64,000 bases of DNA from Chitinophaga fulva (lineage in GTDB: Bacteria; Bacteroidota; Bacteroidia; Chitinophagales; Chitinophagaceae). Numbering within the stretch: the first letter of the stretch is position 1; each line of letters begins with the position of its first letter. A program made the position numbers and the translations under genes. The stretch is taken from positions 1,116,001 to 1,180,000 of the forward strand of contig NZ_JABBGC010000003.1 in the NCBI RefSeq assembly GCF_012927205.1. The letters are read 5' to 3'. Under the pieces are notes generated by a model. That model was not told where the DNA came from and did no database searches. It was given only the letters and a program-made list of their open reading frames with translations. Positions 9,328 through 18,314 of this stretch are shown here, piece after piece.

Positions 9328-12300
9328 TTAGAATGAACAGTTAACACCAAACACAATAGTTCTCAACGGCGGCATGGCGATCATGCCCGTACCCAGGCCC
9401 GGAGGGCCTCCGGGAACACTGGTCTCCGGATCATAGATGTATTTGTTTTTCATCCAGGTGAAGAGGTTCTGCCCTTCTGCATATACTTTCAGGTTAGCGA
9501 TGTTCGCTTTCTTCAGCCACATCTTCGGGAAGGAATAACTAAGGGAAGCGGAACGCAGTTTCAGGTAACTGGCATCTCCCCATAAGGCAGTGGAACTGCC
9601 ATACTGCGTATAACCGAGATAGACAGGCGTACCGGGAGTAGTACTGGCAGCAGGATAAGTGGCAATATCACCGGGCTGCCGCCACCTGTCGAGCAGGGAA
9701 GTGTTCTGGTTGTTCCGGCTGCTCCCTAACGGCGTGCTGATAGTATTGGTACTGCCCTTTCGGTGGTGGAACTGTAAGAAGAAGCTGAAATCCCAGTTTT
9801 TGTAGGAAAAGGTATTGTTGATACCGCCGAAATAAGGATTGCCCGGAGGGATGATCTGCCGGTCATTGTTAAAGTCGATCGATCCGTCGTTGTTCAGATC
9901 AGCATATTGCGGGATGCCCGTTTTAGGATCATAGCCGGTATAGAGATATTTCCTGACAACATCTATCGGTTGACCAATCAAATAACTGCTGGCATAAAAA
10001 GATTTCTCAATGCCGGGGAAATCTACCAGCTTATTGCGGTAGAAGGTCACGTTGAAAGCCGTTGTCCATCCGAAATTCCAGGCTTTCAGGTTGAGCGTGG
10101 TCAGTTCCAGCTCTACGCCGCTGTTCTGCACCAGCGCAGGCATATTCACCGTGTAACTGTTGTAACCTGACTGGGTAGGTAGTGCAGCAGACAACAACTG
10201 GTCGGTGGACCGGTTGCGGTAATAATCTCCGGAAAACTTGATCCGGTCTTGCAGGAAACCCAGTTCCAGCCCAAATTCCAGTTTGCGGGTAGTTTCCCAT
10301 TTGATACCGGGATTAGGCAATGTGCCACGGGCAAGGGCAGCAGCGCCCTGGTAGGTTCCTGCGGACGACAACAGTGGCAGATAAATATAGTTGGAGATCT
10401 GGTCGTTGCCGGTGGTACCGAAGCTGGCACGGAGTTTACCGAAGTTCAGCCAGGGCAGGTTGTCCTGTGCAAACGGTTCTTCGGAGAACAGCCAGGCAGC
10501 GCCGACCGCGCCAAAATTACCCATCGCATAGTCCGGCCCGAAGCGGGAAGAGGCGTCGCGGCGGAACGTGACGTTCAACAGGTATTTCCGTTTGTAGTCG
10601 TAGTTAATACGACCGAATAGCGACGCAAAACGGTAATCGAAATAAGAACTGGAATTCAACACCATGGTACCTGCACCTACCAAAGAGCCCAGCAGCCCTT
10701 CGTTGCTGTAGTTACGGCCATCGATGCTTTGACCGGTGGAGAGGCTGCGCTGATAAGTGCCGCCCACCATGAGATTGAGCCGTCCCTGCTTTCCTTCCAT
10801 CGTATAGTCGAGCGTAGGCTCTGCGATATAGTTCTGAGAACGTGTATTCGCGAACGTAGCAGACGATTGGGGATTGTTAAGCGGGTTCTGGGTAGATGCC
10901 GGCAGCGGGTTCACCTGGTCCAGTGAAGTATTCGTATAGCCGAGGCTCACTTTAAAATTCAGGTCCCTGATGATGGAATAGCGCAGGCTGGCGTTTGTCA
11001 TCAAATTGCCGGTGGTGCTGGTATAACGGCGTTGCATCAGCGCGATTGGATTACTGAAACCGCTCGACCATACCAGTTTACCGGCGTTATCATACAGCGG
11101 CATATTCGGAGGCAGGTTATACATCGAAAGAAGATCTGACCCTGGCAATACCGTTTTATCATTGGAATAGTTGGCCGTGATAGCCGCATAGAATTTATCA
11201 TTGGCAGAGCGGTGGTCAACAGACAAGCGGCCTGTAAAACGCTGGCTGTTGAAGTCGCCGGGATATACCGTAGTTTCTTTGTGATAGCCGCCGCTGAACA
11301 GGAAATGCGTTTTCCCTTCACCACCGGACACCGACGCCTGCGCATCAGTAGAGCGTGCGGTGCCGCCCGCGAGGAGGCGTTGCCAGTCGGTATAAGCGTT
11401 CTGGTCCCATACGGTGAGCTCCGGTGCATTCACAGTGGTGGGCGTAACGCCGTCATTTTTAAACGCTTCTTTTCTCAGGTCGAGGTACTGCTGCGTGTTC
11501 ATCATGGGGATGAAGCGGCTGATCTTTCCCCATCCCGTGTATACGTTTATGTTAGCTTTCGTTTTACCTGACTTTCCTTTTTTGGTGGTGATGAGGATAA
11601 CACCATTGGCGCCTCTGGCGCCGTAGATGGCCGTTGCGTCCGCATCTTTGAGGATGTCCATCCTTTCAATATCATCGGGATTGATCATACTGAAAGGGCT
11701 GATGCCGCCGTTAGCGCCTGTGGTCCCGAGGGAGTTAAGGTTATCCGACGGCGGATAGGAACCGTTGAAATTCGTATAGGGCACGCCATCAATGACGTAC
11801 AACGGCAGGGTCCCGGAGTTCATAGAGCCCTGGCCACGGATTTGCACTACAGCAGCGCTGCCTGGCAGACCGTTCTGCTGCGTGATCTGCACACCGGGAA
11901 TGCGCCCTGGTAAAGCGGCCAACGGATTGGATACCGGCTGCGTTTCAATGTCCCTGGCAGTAATACTGCTCACAGATCCAGTGTTCATTCTGCGGGTGGT
12001 GGTACCATAGCCGATCACCACAGCTTCATCGAGTGATTTCAACTGTTCGCTCAATACCACATTGAGCATAGTACGACCGTTGACAGCAATCTGTTGTGCT
12101 TCATAAGAAAGATAAGACACCACCAGCACAGCATTTACCGGCACCCGGTTGATGACATACTCACCATTGTCATTCGTCATGGCGCCGAAAGGTGTACCGG
12201 GTACGACCACAGATACAGCCGGAAGCGGGTTTCCTTTAACATCCGTGACCCTGCCACGGATAGTAATCCCCTCTTCCGCTGCTCCGGACTCTTTGGCTGG

Positions 12301-12642
12301 CACACTCTTCAGCCGTATGGCAATAAATTTGCCTGACAGCGAATACGTGAATGGTTGGTTATTGAAAAGCATTTTCAGCACGTCATTCAACTCCTGGTTT
12401 TCCACCGTTATGCTGACAGGTGCGGCCTGACTAAGCTGGTTCTTTCCATAGATAAAGCTGTATCCCGTTTGTTTTTCGATTTCCCGGAATGCTTTTTCCA
12501 GCGGACCGGATTTCATGCTGATGGTCACTTTCTGTGCGAAAATGGGTGTTGTCATCAACAGACAGACTGCCAGCAGGCAAATCCTGCAATAGTTGACTCT
12601 CGTTAAAAGGCATAGCGCTTTGAATAGCTTTCTGACAAGCAT
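9328..12642 (-). CDS. SusC/RagA-type TonB-dependent receptor with STN signalling domain
   Basis: About 1104 residues. I chose the ATG at 12642; a TTG nine codons upstream is less likely. After a signal peptide ending Ile-Phe-Ala-Gln come an STN domain (VTISMKSGPLEKAFREIEKQTGYSF and following, ~70 residues), a carboxypeptidase-regulatory-like domain (GRVTDVKGNPLPAVSVVV), the plug with the SusC motif LYVIDGVPY and DATAIYGARGANGVILITTKKG, and a 22-strand barrel. STN domains receive the FecR anti-sigma protein, so this receptor probably signals ligand binding to the FecR and sigma factor encoded just upstream. The 67-nt gap to fecR carries a hairpin without a U-tract. Confidence 0.96.
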   Translation of the reverse strand: MLVRKLFKALCLLTRVNYCRICLLAVCLLMTTPIFAQKVTISMKSGPLEKAFREIEKQTGYSFIYGKNQLSQAAPVSITVENQELNDVLKMLFNNQPFTYSLSGKFIAIRLKSVPAKESGAAEEGITIRGRVTDVKGNPLPAVSVVVPGTPFGAMTNDNGEYVINRVPVNAVLVVSYLSYEAQQIAVNGRTMLNVVLSEQLKSLDEAVVIGYGTTTRRMNTGSVSSITARDIETQPVSNPLAALPGRIPGVQITQQNGLPGSAAVVQIRGQGSMNSGTLPLYVIDGVPYTNFNGSYPPSDNLNSLGTTGANGGISPFSMINPDDIERMDILKDADATAIYGARGANGVILITTKKGKSGKTKANINVYTGWGKISRFIPMMNTQQYLDLRKEAFKNDGVTPTTVNAPELTVWDQNAYTDWQRLLAGGTARSTDAQASVSGGEGKTHFLFSGGYHKETTVYPGDFNSQRFTGRLSVDHRSANDKFYAAITANYSNDKTVLPGSDLLSMYNLPPNMPLYDNAGKLVWSSGFSNPIALMQRRYTSTTGNLMTNASLRYSIIRDLNFKVSLGYTNTSLDQVNPLPASTQNPLNNPQSSATFANTRSQNYIAEPTLDYTMEGKQGRLNLMVGGTYQRSLSTGQSIDGRNYSNEGLLGSLVGAGTMVLNSSSYFDYRFASLFGRINYDYKRKYLLNVTFRRDASSRFGPDYAMGNFGAVGAAWLFSEEPFAQDNLPWLNFGKLRASFGTTGNDQISNYIYLPLLSSAGTYQGAAALARGTLPNPGIKWETTRKLEFGLELGFLQDRIKFSGDYYRNRSTDQLLSAALPTQSGYNSYTVNMPALVQNSGVELELTTLNLKAWNFGWTTAFNVTFYRNKLVDFPGIEKSFYASSYLIGQPIDVVRKYLYTGYDPKTGIPQYADLNNDGSIDFNNDRQIIPPGNPYFGGINNTFSYKNWDFSFFLQFHHRKGSTNTISTPLGSSRNNQNTSLLDRWRQPGDIATYPAASTTPGTPVYLGYTQYGSSTALWGDASYLKLRSASLSYSFPKMWLKKANIANLKVYAEGQNLFTWMKNKYIYDPETSVPGGPPGLGTGMIAMPPLRTIVFGVNCSF

Positions 12643-12685
12643 ATCGTTTGGTTGATTTTTGGTAAACAATAAAATACACTCCCAC

Positions 12686-12710
12686 CCTGTAAGATGGCCG
12701 GTCTTACAGG
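12686..12710. other. hairpin in the fecR-susC gap
   Basis: A 9-bp perfect inverted repeat, CCTGTAAGA (12686-12694) and TCTTACAGG (12702-12710), with a 7-nt loop. No T-run follows on the minus strand, so it is not a classical terminator. It sits between the FecR gene and the receptor gene and could attenuate or stabilise the downstream message. A comparable hairpin occupies the same gap in the second sigma/FecR locus at 38357-38384. Confidence 0.55.
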
Positions 12711-12736
12711 ACAGTACAAAAGGACTGGTGTATGAT

Positions 12737-13873
12737 CTACTTTATTACGGTTACTTTCCGTCCTTCAATTTTGAAATGCACGAGATTAGTCATCTCCAGC
12801 AGGTTCAGTAATCGGGATACCGGAACATCCCTCGGAATTTTAGCAACAAAAGCGTCTTTGACATCTGCCTGATAGACGACGTCTATATCATAATATCGTT
12901 GTAACGCTGACATAATGGTGGTGATGTCAGCACCATTAAAATAAAACAGCCCGTTTTTCCAGGCGGTAGCCTCCTGCAGATCGGCGCCGGCGGTCAGCTG
13001 CACAACGCCTTTTGTGTTGACGGCAGCTTGTTCTCCCGGATGCAGCAGTTGCGATGCAGCGCTGGTATTCACTTTCACCGCGCCGCTGAGAAGGGTCACC
13101 TGCATATCGCTGCCATCGCGGAAAGCGCGCACATTAAAGGTGGTCCCCAATACATCGATGGTGGTGTTATTGGTAGTAGATGTTACACTGAAAGGCTGGT
13201 TGCTGTTCCTGGCCACTTCAAAGTAAGCCTGTCCGGATACAAACACCTCGCGTTTGCCGCCATAAAAAGCAGTGGGATAGGTTAGTGCAGAACCGGCGTC
13301 CATCCATACTTTGGTGCCGTCTGCCAGGATAATGGCGAGTGGCTTGCTTCCCGGCGGCAGCTGTAATGTATTAAAGCTGGCTGCCTTGTCCGTACCGGCA
13401 TATATGATCTGGCCGCTGGCATTTTTAGAGACCTGCACTTGTCCCTGTACGGCAAGGGTGCCGTTACCGGCGCTGTCCAGTTGTATCTGTTGACCGTTGC
13501 TCAATGTCAATACAGCATGCTGGCCAACAGGGGCTGGCACATCATTCCGGAAGCGGACTGCCTGCGGCTGCAACGGTTCCGGTTGCCGATGTTGCAGGGA
13601 ATAGTAACCGCTGCCCAGCAGCAGGGCCACTGCCGCAGCTGCGGCCCATTTGTACCAGTGTACCTTTGCTCCCGAACGCTGACGATGAAGCACAGGCTGC
13701 AACCGCTGACGGATTATATCCTCCAGCTGCTGTTTGTTGCCCAGTACCTGCTCATCCCAGCTGTCACGTTCCTGGAAGGCGTTGAACAACTGGTTATACT
13801 GCATCATCTCCGCGTCTGTAGCTGTACCGGATGCAATTTTTTCCGCTAATAATATGGCTTCCTCTTTTCTCAT
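12737..13873 (-). CDS. FecR-family anti-sigma factor
   Basis: A 378-residue inner-membrane protein. The cytoplasmic N-terminal ~75 residues bind the sigma factor. One membrane segment lies near residues 72-88 (WAAAAAVALLLGSGYYSL). The periplasmic part has the FecR domain (RFRNDVPAPVGQHAVLTLSNGQQIQLD, LPPGSKPLAIILADGTKVWMDAGSALTYPTAF, GQAYFEVARNSNQPFSVTSTTNNTTIDVLGTTFNVRAF) and a C-terminal DUF4974-like domain (YYDIDVVYQADVKDAFVAKIPRDVPVSRLLNLLEMTNLVHFKIEGRKVTVI). It should hold the sigma factor inactive until the receptor's STN domain signals ligand binding. It lies between the sigma and receptor genes, as usual in this phylum. Confidence 0.95.
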   Translation of the reverse strand: MRKEEAILLAEKIASGTATDAEMMQYNQLFNAFQERDSWDEQVLGNKQQLEDIIRQRLQPVLHRQRSGAKVHWYKWAAAAAVALLLGSGYYSLQHRQPEPLQPQAVRFRNDVPAPVGQHAVLTLSNGQQIQLDSAGNGTLAVQGQVQVSKNASGQIIYAGTDKAASFNTLQLPPGSKPLAIILADGTKVWMDAGSALTYPTAFYGGKREVFVSGQAYFEVARNSNQPFSVTSTTNNTTIDVLGTTFNVRAFRDGSDMQVTLLSGAVKVNTSAASQLLHPGEQAAVNTKGVVQLTAGADLQEATAWKNGLFYFNGADITTIMSALQRYYDIDVVYQADVKDAFVAKIPRDVPVSRLLNLLEMTNLVHFKIEGRKVTVIK

Positions 13874-13953
13874 ATGTAGCCTATCCTATACATAGGCACT
13901 TGCAAAAACACACACCCTTAAAAACGACTCAAATTTTTTTTGAGATGGGCGAA

Positions 13954-14544
13954 TTAATGATAACAGGTCACGATGGGAAGTAGTAACAAGGCGAGCAGGT
14001 GAGGCTCCACGGCTGCCCGGATGCGCTTCAGCGCGATGGTCTTTTGCGCTTCGACAGTTTTGATAGAAATATTCAATAAATCAGCTATCTGTTGATTCGT
14101 CAGTTGGCCGTCCCGGCTCAGGAGAAAAATCTCCCGGCATTTTTCGGGAAGGGTGTTCACCACCTGTGTGATGATTATTTTCAGATCGTTCAGCTCCAGG
14201 AAGTCCTGCGGACCGGGTGTTTCCGGCAGCAACAGGCCAGCCAGCTCGGTATAAAATTCGTCCCGGATTTTACCGGAACGGATGTAGTTGGCCACTTTAA
14301 ACCGGACGGCACTCCGCAGATAGGAAGGAACAGCCTGTATTTCCAGCTGCTCCCGCTTTTCCCACAGCCAGGCAAAAATATCCTGTACGATGTCCATACA
14401 GGCATTCTGGTCACGCAGCAGGTAAAAAGCGGCCTGATACATGCCAGACCAGTGGCGGGAGTAAAGCAGATCAAAGGCTGCCACCTCTCCCCTCTTCAGC
14501 AGGCTTATCAGCTCCAGGTCACTATAGGCATCACTCCTTATCAA
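13954..14544 (-). CDS. ECF-type RNA polymerase sigma factor (FecI-like)
   Basis: A cytoplasmic sigma-70 family factor. Region 2 is seen in AAFDLLYSRHWSGMYQAAFYLLRDQNACMDIVQDIFAWLWEKRE and region 4 in LPEKCREIFLLSRDGQLTNQQIADLLNISIKTVEAQKTIALKRIR. The frame is open up to 14649, where only a TTG overlapping the divergent Crp gene is available. The extra 35 residues would be hydrophobic and foreign to the family. I therefore prefer a start near the TTG at 14544, which gives ~196 residues and matches family length. No ATG is available, so the start is uncertain. It probably transcribes its own SusCD operon under control of the FecR protein encoded next. Confidence 0.88.
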   Translation of the reverse strand: MIRSDAYSDLELISLLKRGEVAAFDLLYSRHWSGMYQAAFYLLRDQNACMDIVQDIFAWLWEKREQLEIQAVPSYLRSAVRFKVANYIRSGKIRDEFYTELAGLLLPETPGPQDFLELNDLKIIITQVVNTLPEKCREIFLLSRDGQLTNQQIADLLNISIKTVEAQKTIALKRIRAAVEPHLLALLLLPIVTCYH

Positions 14545-14643
14545 ATTATTTCTTTTTCTGGCACTAAAATAGAAAAAGACTAACAGAAACAGTACACCTC
14601 TCCTTAAAATCAATGCTGTAAAAGAAATAATTATCTTCACCTT

Positions 14644-15225
14644 ATGCAACCCGCAGAAATATTACAAGCACATATAGCCAGAACGGCCACATTAACGCCG
14701 GAAGAACATGCCTATTTTTTTTCACATTTCAAACCGGTCTCCTTTAAAAAAGGACAGGCAGTCATCCGCGAGGGCGACAAAGTGGAGCACGAGTACTTCG
14801 TGCTGTCTGGTTGTCTGAAAGCTTTCTTCATCAATGACCAGATCAAAATGCATATCCTGCAATTTGCTATGCCTACCTGGTGGACCTCCGACTATCATGC
14901 TTTATATAGCCAAAGTAAGGCTACTATTAATGTGGACTGTATTACAGATGCCGGGTTGCTGGCGCTTTCCAATACAGACCGGGAGAAACTTTGCAGGGAA
15001 CTACGCCAGGTGGAGTATTTTTTTCGCTGGCGTACCAATAAAGGTTATGTAGCCGCACAGCAACGTCTGCTGTCGTTTATGAACAACGACGCCAAAACAC
15101 GCTATGAGGAGCTATTACAGCTATATCCACAGCTACATCACCTGGTGCCCAAGCACCTGATTGCTGCCTACCTGGGCGTTTCCCGGGAAACCCTGAGCCG
15201 GTTGTACAATACTGTTAAAAAGTGA
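14644..15225 (+). CDS. Crp/Fnr-family transcriptional regulator
   Basis: A 193-residue regulator with an N-terminal cyclic-nucleotide-binding-like beta-roll (FKPVSFKKGQAVIREGDKVEHEYFVLSGCLKAFF) and a C-terminal helix-turn-helix (LVPKHLIAAYLGVSRETLSRLYNTVKK). The roll has the REGD turn but lacks a clear cAMP-binding RxS motif, so a different or no ligand is likely. No Fnr-type cysteine cluster is visible. It is transcribed divergently from the sigma gene. A dyad resembling a Crp-type site overlaps its stop codon, just in front of the next operon, which it may control. Confidence 0.9.
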   Translation: MQPAEILQAHIARTATLTPEEHAYFFSHFKPVSFKKGQAVIREGDKVEHEYFVLSGCLKAFFINDQIKMHILQFAMPTWWTSDYHALYSQSKATINVDCITDAGLLALSNTDREKLCRELRQVEYFFRWRTNKGYVAAQQRLLSFMNNDAKTRYEELLQLYPQLHHLVPKHLIAAYLGVSRETLSRLYNTVKK

Positions 15226-15235
15226 TCCAGGTCAC
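15222..15235. promoter_or_regulatory. candidate Crp/Fnr-type operator before the NTF2/NMO operon
   Basis: GTGATCCAGGTCAC is an interrupted dyad of the form GTGA-N6-TCAC, the same half-site as a Crp consensus (with an additional C/G match inside). It overlaps the stop codon of the crp-like gene and is centred about 35 nt upstream of a -7-like TACTTTG at 15260-15266. This is a plausible activator position for the operon starting at 15290. Only one copy was found, so the call is tentative. Confidence 0.4.
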
Positions 15236-15289
15236 ATAATCACCCCCGGATTCCGGTGTTACTTTGTATCAAAACAAACACACCAGCAA

Positions 15290-15469
15290 ATGAAAACACA
15301 ACAATTTGACATCGACACGCTGACCGGCAACGGCAAAATCGTCATTGCCAGGACATTGTACAGTATAAAATACCGTTCAGGGAACTTCTTCAAAGATCTT
15401 GGTGACACCCTGATCTATAATAACTTTGAGCTGAATGTATCACTGACAGCGAAGGCTGTTGCCCAATAA
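15290..15469 (+). CDS. small protein of 59 residues, unknown function
   Basis: An open frame starting at an ATG 24 nt after a -7-like TACTTTG and ending 7 nt before the next gene. The product (MKTQQFDIDTLTGNGKIVI at its start, TAKAVAQ at its end) has no signal peptide, no membrane segment and no motif I recognise. Its position as the first frame of a compact operon with the NTF2-like and nitronate monooxygenase genes, and its mixed polar/hydrophobic composition, support a real gene. Alternatively it could be a remnant of a larger oxidoreductase. Confidence 0.5.
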   Translation: MKTQQFDIDTLTGNGKIVIARTLYSIKYRSGNFFKDLGDTLIYNNFELNVSLTAKAVAQ

Positions 15470-15476
15470 CATCCCC

Positions 15477-15929
15477 ATGAAAACCTTTGTAATGACCGCT
15501 TTGTTGTCCTGCTGGTGGTGGGGCGTGAAGGCACAAAAATCGACGACCATGACAATACAACAAAATGACTCCCTCGCCATCTCCGAGGTGCTGGAAGCAC
15601 ATTATTTCAAAGGCATTTATACAGGAGACGTGCCGCAACTGCAACAGATATATCATCCCGGCACCCTTCTTTTTGGCGATGTAAAAGGACAGCCTTACGC
15701 CAAAACGTTGGCCCAATACCTGGATGGCGTACAACACCGCCAGAGCCCCAAAGACTCCGGCAAACCCTTCAAGGGAGAGATCCTGAATATACAGGTCGTT
15801 AATTCCATCGCCGTGGCGGAAGTCCGCGTGAAAATGTATGATTTCCTCTATCACGAATTTCTCTCTTTTCATAAGATCGATGGCCAATGGCTTATTGTCA
15901 ACAAAATGATCAGTGACGTAAACGAATAA
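15477..15929 (+). CDS. NTF2-like protein (putative lumazine-binding family), exported
   Basis: A 150-residue protein with a short signal-like segment ending Val-Lys-Ala-Gln, then one NTF2/SnoaL-type domain: ISEVLEAHYFKGIYTGDVPQLQQIYHPGTLLFGD, GEILNIQVVNSIAVAEVRVKMYDFLYHEFLSFHKIDGQWLIVNKMI. This pattern fits the putative lumazine-binding (Lumazine_bd_2) group of the NTF2-like superfamily, which are small-molecule-binding or catalytic cones of unknown ligand. I chose the ATG at 15477, 7 nt after the preceding small ORF; an internal start at 15549 would remove the signal. It is followed 10 nt later by a nitronate monooxygenase, so the two are probably co-expressed. Confidence 0.78.
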   Translation: MKTFVMTALLSCWWWGVKAQKSTTMTIQQNDSLAISEVLEAHYFKGIYTGDVPQLQQIYHPGTLLFGDVKGQPYAKTLAQYLDGVQHRQSPKDSGKPFKGEILNIQVVNSIAVAEVRVKMYDFLYHEFLSFHKIDGQWLIVNKMISDVNE

Positions 15930-15939
15930 ATTCATCACC

Positions 15940-17034
15940 ATGTGGAACAACACCCGTGTAACACAATTATTAAACATTGACTACCCTATATTCCAGGGCC
16001 CTTTCGGCGGCAGATTCTCTTCACCGGAATTAGTGGCTACGGTCTCCAATAGCGGAGGACTGGGCGGATACGGCGCGTATACCCTGAGCCCACAGGAAAT
16101 CTTTGAAACCGATCAGCAGATCAAAGCCCAGACCAACCAGCCGTACAACCTTAACTTATGGGTATCCGACGCCGATGCCCCCGGCAGCCCTGTCAGTGAC
16201 GCCGATTACAAGCTGGCCCAGACAGTATTTCAACCTTATTTTGATGAACTGGGCCTGCCTTTTCCGGAGAAGCCGGCGCCTTTCCAGTCGCGGTTTCAGA
16301 ATCAGCTGCAAGCCATCCTGGACATAAAGCCAAGAGTTTTCAGCTTTGTATTTGGCATCCTGCCTGCCGATATCATGGAACAATGCCGCCGTGCAGGCAT
16401 CATTACCATAGGCGCTGCCACTACACCTGACGAAGCCGTTGCACTGGAAGATTCCGGTGTGGATATGATCATCGCTTCCGGGTTTGAAGCCGGCGGGCAC
16501 CGGCCTTCTTTCCTGGCACCTGCAGAAAGCTCTACCATGGGTACTTCTGTGTTGCTGCAACTGGTCCGGGAAAAAGTGAAAGTACCCATCATCGCCGCGG
16601 GAGGTATTGCCGATGGCCGGGGAACGGCCGCAGCGTTGCTGTTAGGCGCAGAAGCCGTACAGATAGGCACCGCCTTCCTCGCCTGTGATGAATCCAATAT
16701 TATGCCCATACACAGGCAGCAACTGTTCTCCCCTGCTGCCAAACACACCACCCTTACAAGAGCGTTTACCGGACGACTGGGCCGCGGTATTAGCAATAGT
16801 ATCAGTCGTGGTATCGCAGGGAAAGAAAATGCAGCATTACCTTTCCCATTACAATCCACACTCCTGTCTTCCCTGCGGAAAGCTGCCATCGACCAGGAAC
16901 AATGGGACAAGGTCTTTTTCTGGAGCGGACAGATAGCGCCGCTACTCAAACATCGGAAAGCCCAGGAGCTGATGCAATCGCTCATCGTTGAAACGACCGC
17001 CACTTTCAACCGACTGAAAACAACATTCAGCTGA
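15940..17034 (+). CDS. nitronate monooxygenase (2-nitropropane dioxygenase family)
   Basis: A 364-residue FMN-dependent TIM-barrel enzyme that oxidises alkyl nitronates and related toxic nitro compounds with oxygen. Motifs include the N-terminal YPIFQGPFGGRFSSPELVATVSNSGGLGGYGAYTLSP, SGFEAGGHRP at the presumed catalytic His region, and the phosphate-binding AGGIADGRGTAAALLLGAEAVQIGTAFLAC. The start follows the NTF2-like gene by 10 nt and makes it the last gene of the operon downstream of the Crp-like regulator. Its physiological substrate is unknown. Some members act instead as enoyl reductases, but the AGGHRP motif favours a true monooxygenase. Confidence 0.9.
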   Translation: MWNNTRVTQLLNIDYPIFQGPFGGRFSSPELVATVSNSGGLGGYGAYTLSPQEIFETDQQIKAQTNQPYNLNLWVSDADAPGSPVSDADYKLAQTVFQPYFDELGLPFPEKPAPFQSRFQNQLQAILDIKPRVFSFVFGILPADIMEQCRRAGIITIGAATTPDEAVALEDSGVDMIIASGFEAGGHRPSFLAPAESSTMGTSVLLQLVREKVKVPIIAAGGIADGRGTAAALLLGAEAVQIGTAFLACDESNIMPIHRQQLFSPAAKHTTLTRAFTGRLGRGISNSISRGIAGKENAALPFPLQSTLLSSLRKAAIDQEQWDKVFFWSGQIAPLLKHRKAQELMQSLIVETTATFNRLKTTFS

Positions 17035-17088
17035 GGCATCCTTCATACAAAAATGAAACAAACCACTATCTCCGGAGACTTCTGATTT

Positions 17089-17790
17089 TCAGCTGTTGAT
17101 CGTTAGTTTATTCCGGTAGGCCGCCCTCATGGTATTATCGGTAATATTTTTGTTCACCGGCGGCTTCTGCGCAGCCATTTCATCATAGATACGTTTAGCC
17201 CCTGCTGTTAGTTTTTGCTGCCGGAGATAGTTATCAAAGGCCGACTGCGCCTGCGCCTGTGAGCCGAAACAACAGAGGAAGTCTATCGGCAGGTTCTGAT
17301 GACGGGTATCAAAATGTTCATTAAAAGCAACGCCGTTGGCCACCATATCCTGCACCGCCTGGTCCGTGTCTTCAAATTTATCGAACAACGGCAACGCATA
17401 AGTGATGATCAGTTCACACAACTTAGGAATTACATTTTCCTGGTTGCTGACAGCCATGTTCCAATCCTGGTTTTTATTCTTCAGCGGTGTCAGGTTCTCC
17501 AGCCGGGTGGCGAAGATCGTTCCGGTGGCGTCTTTATCCTGATGCTGCTGTATTTGCCACTTTTTCAGTTCACCGGAGGCGATGCTCAGATAGGGCCAGA
17601 GGGTAATGCCACCATTCCAGTTTTTAACGCTCGATTGAAAATGTATGTCGAAATAGACTTTTTTGTTGCGGGTGGTTTTTCTCAATGTTTGCGCTTTCTG
17701 CATGGGTTTAAAGCCATATGCAGACAGTCGTTCTGCGATCTTCGTACAGGCGGTCAGAAATATTTCCCGGGTATTTGTTTCCATCGTCAT
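17089..17790 (-). CDS. protein of unknown function, DUF4304-like
   Basis: About 233 residues, starting at one of two ATGs (17790 or 17784). The frame extends further to a TTG, but that stretch is unlikely to be coding. There is no signal peptide or membrane segment. The N-terminal half, IAERLSAYGFKPMQKAQTLRKTTRNKKVYFDIHFQSSVKNWNGGITLWPYLSIAS, resembles DUF4304, a cytoplasmic family often found among immunity-type or orphan genes. The C-terminal half is helical. The gene stands alone, convergent with the nitronate monooxygenase gene and divergent from an Imm1-like gene. No function can be assigned. Confidence 0.65.
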   Translation of the reverse strand: MTMETNTREIFLTACTKIAERLSAYGFKPMQKAQTLRKTTRNKKVYFDIHFQSSVKNWNGGITLWPYLSIASGELKKWQIQQHQDKDATGTIFATRLENLTPLKNKNQDWNMAVSNQENVIPKLCELIITYALPLFDKFEDTDQAVQDMVANGVAFNEHFDTRHQNLPIDFLCCFGSQAQAQSAFDNYLRQQKLTAGAKRIYDEMAAQKPPVNKNITDNTMRAAYRNKLTINS

Positions 17791-17868
17791 TAATAAAAGG
17801 TGGGGGCTGATGCTATAAAAATACAGTATGCCCGGCAATAATCAACAGAAAAAAACTATATTGATAAC

Positions 17869-18294
17869 ATGCTTATCTACACCACACTGCTAGACCAGAC
17901 TGATCATGAGGCCATTGCTTTAGAAATGGTAACAAATATTTTCAGCCGTCTTCGTCAAAAAGATCTTGAAGAAACCAACGGCGGATATTTTGAATACCTG
18001 ATGGACCAGGGCACTGCCATCATTCTTTTTTTTATTATCCGGACGCCTGATGAAATTTCTTTCAGATATGATTACAATGTCCCCGATGCCCGTCATGGCA
18101 CCGCATGGTACAGTGTTACAGATACGCATGACCGCACCACCACAGACGCCGGCGATGAACAATATGTACCGGTCGTTTCTTTTGTAGACATGCCGGCAGC
18201 GCTGGAAATCATTACACAGTTCTTCCTCCGGCCGGAAGAAAAACCTGCACATGTCAGCTGGATGCCCGCCGATTTTTTTGAATGGCCTTATTAA
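17869..18294 (+). CDS. Imm1-like (immunity-type) protein
   Basis: A 141-residue cytoplasmic protein without signal peptide. The C-terminal part, VSFVDMPAALEIITQFFLRPEEKPAHVSWM, has the pattern of the Imm1 family of polymorphic-toxin immunity proteins, in which a helix spanning a conserved acidic/Ala-rich run is followed by a Pro-x-x-Val-x-Trp end. No toxin gene lies next to it, so it would be an orphan immunity gene. The identification rests on pattern similarity only. It is alone between a divergent DUF4304-like gene and the promoter of the lanthipeptide operon. Confidence 0.5.
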   Translation: MLIYTTLLDQTDHEAIALEMVTNIFSRLRQKDLEETNGGYFEYLMDQGTAIILFFIIRTPDEISFRYDYNVPDARHGTAWYSVTDTHDRTTTDAGDEQYVPVVSFVDMPAALEIITQFFLRPEEKPAHVSWMPADFFEWPY

Positions 18295-18314
18295 AATTTC
18301 AGAGAAGATATTTT

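Noticed and set aside
14545..14649. Hydrophobic N-terminal extension of the first sigma factor
   Set aside because: Needs a TTG start overlapping the divergent crp-like gene, and ECF sigma factors have no such membrane segment.
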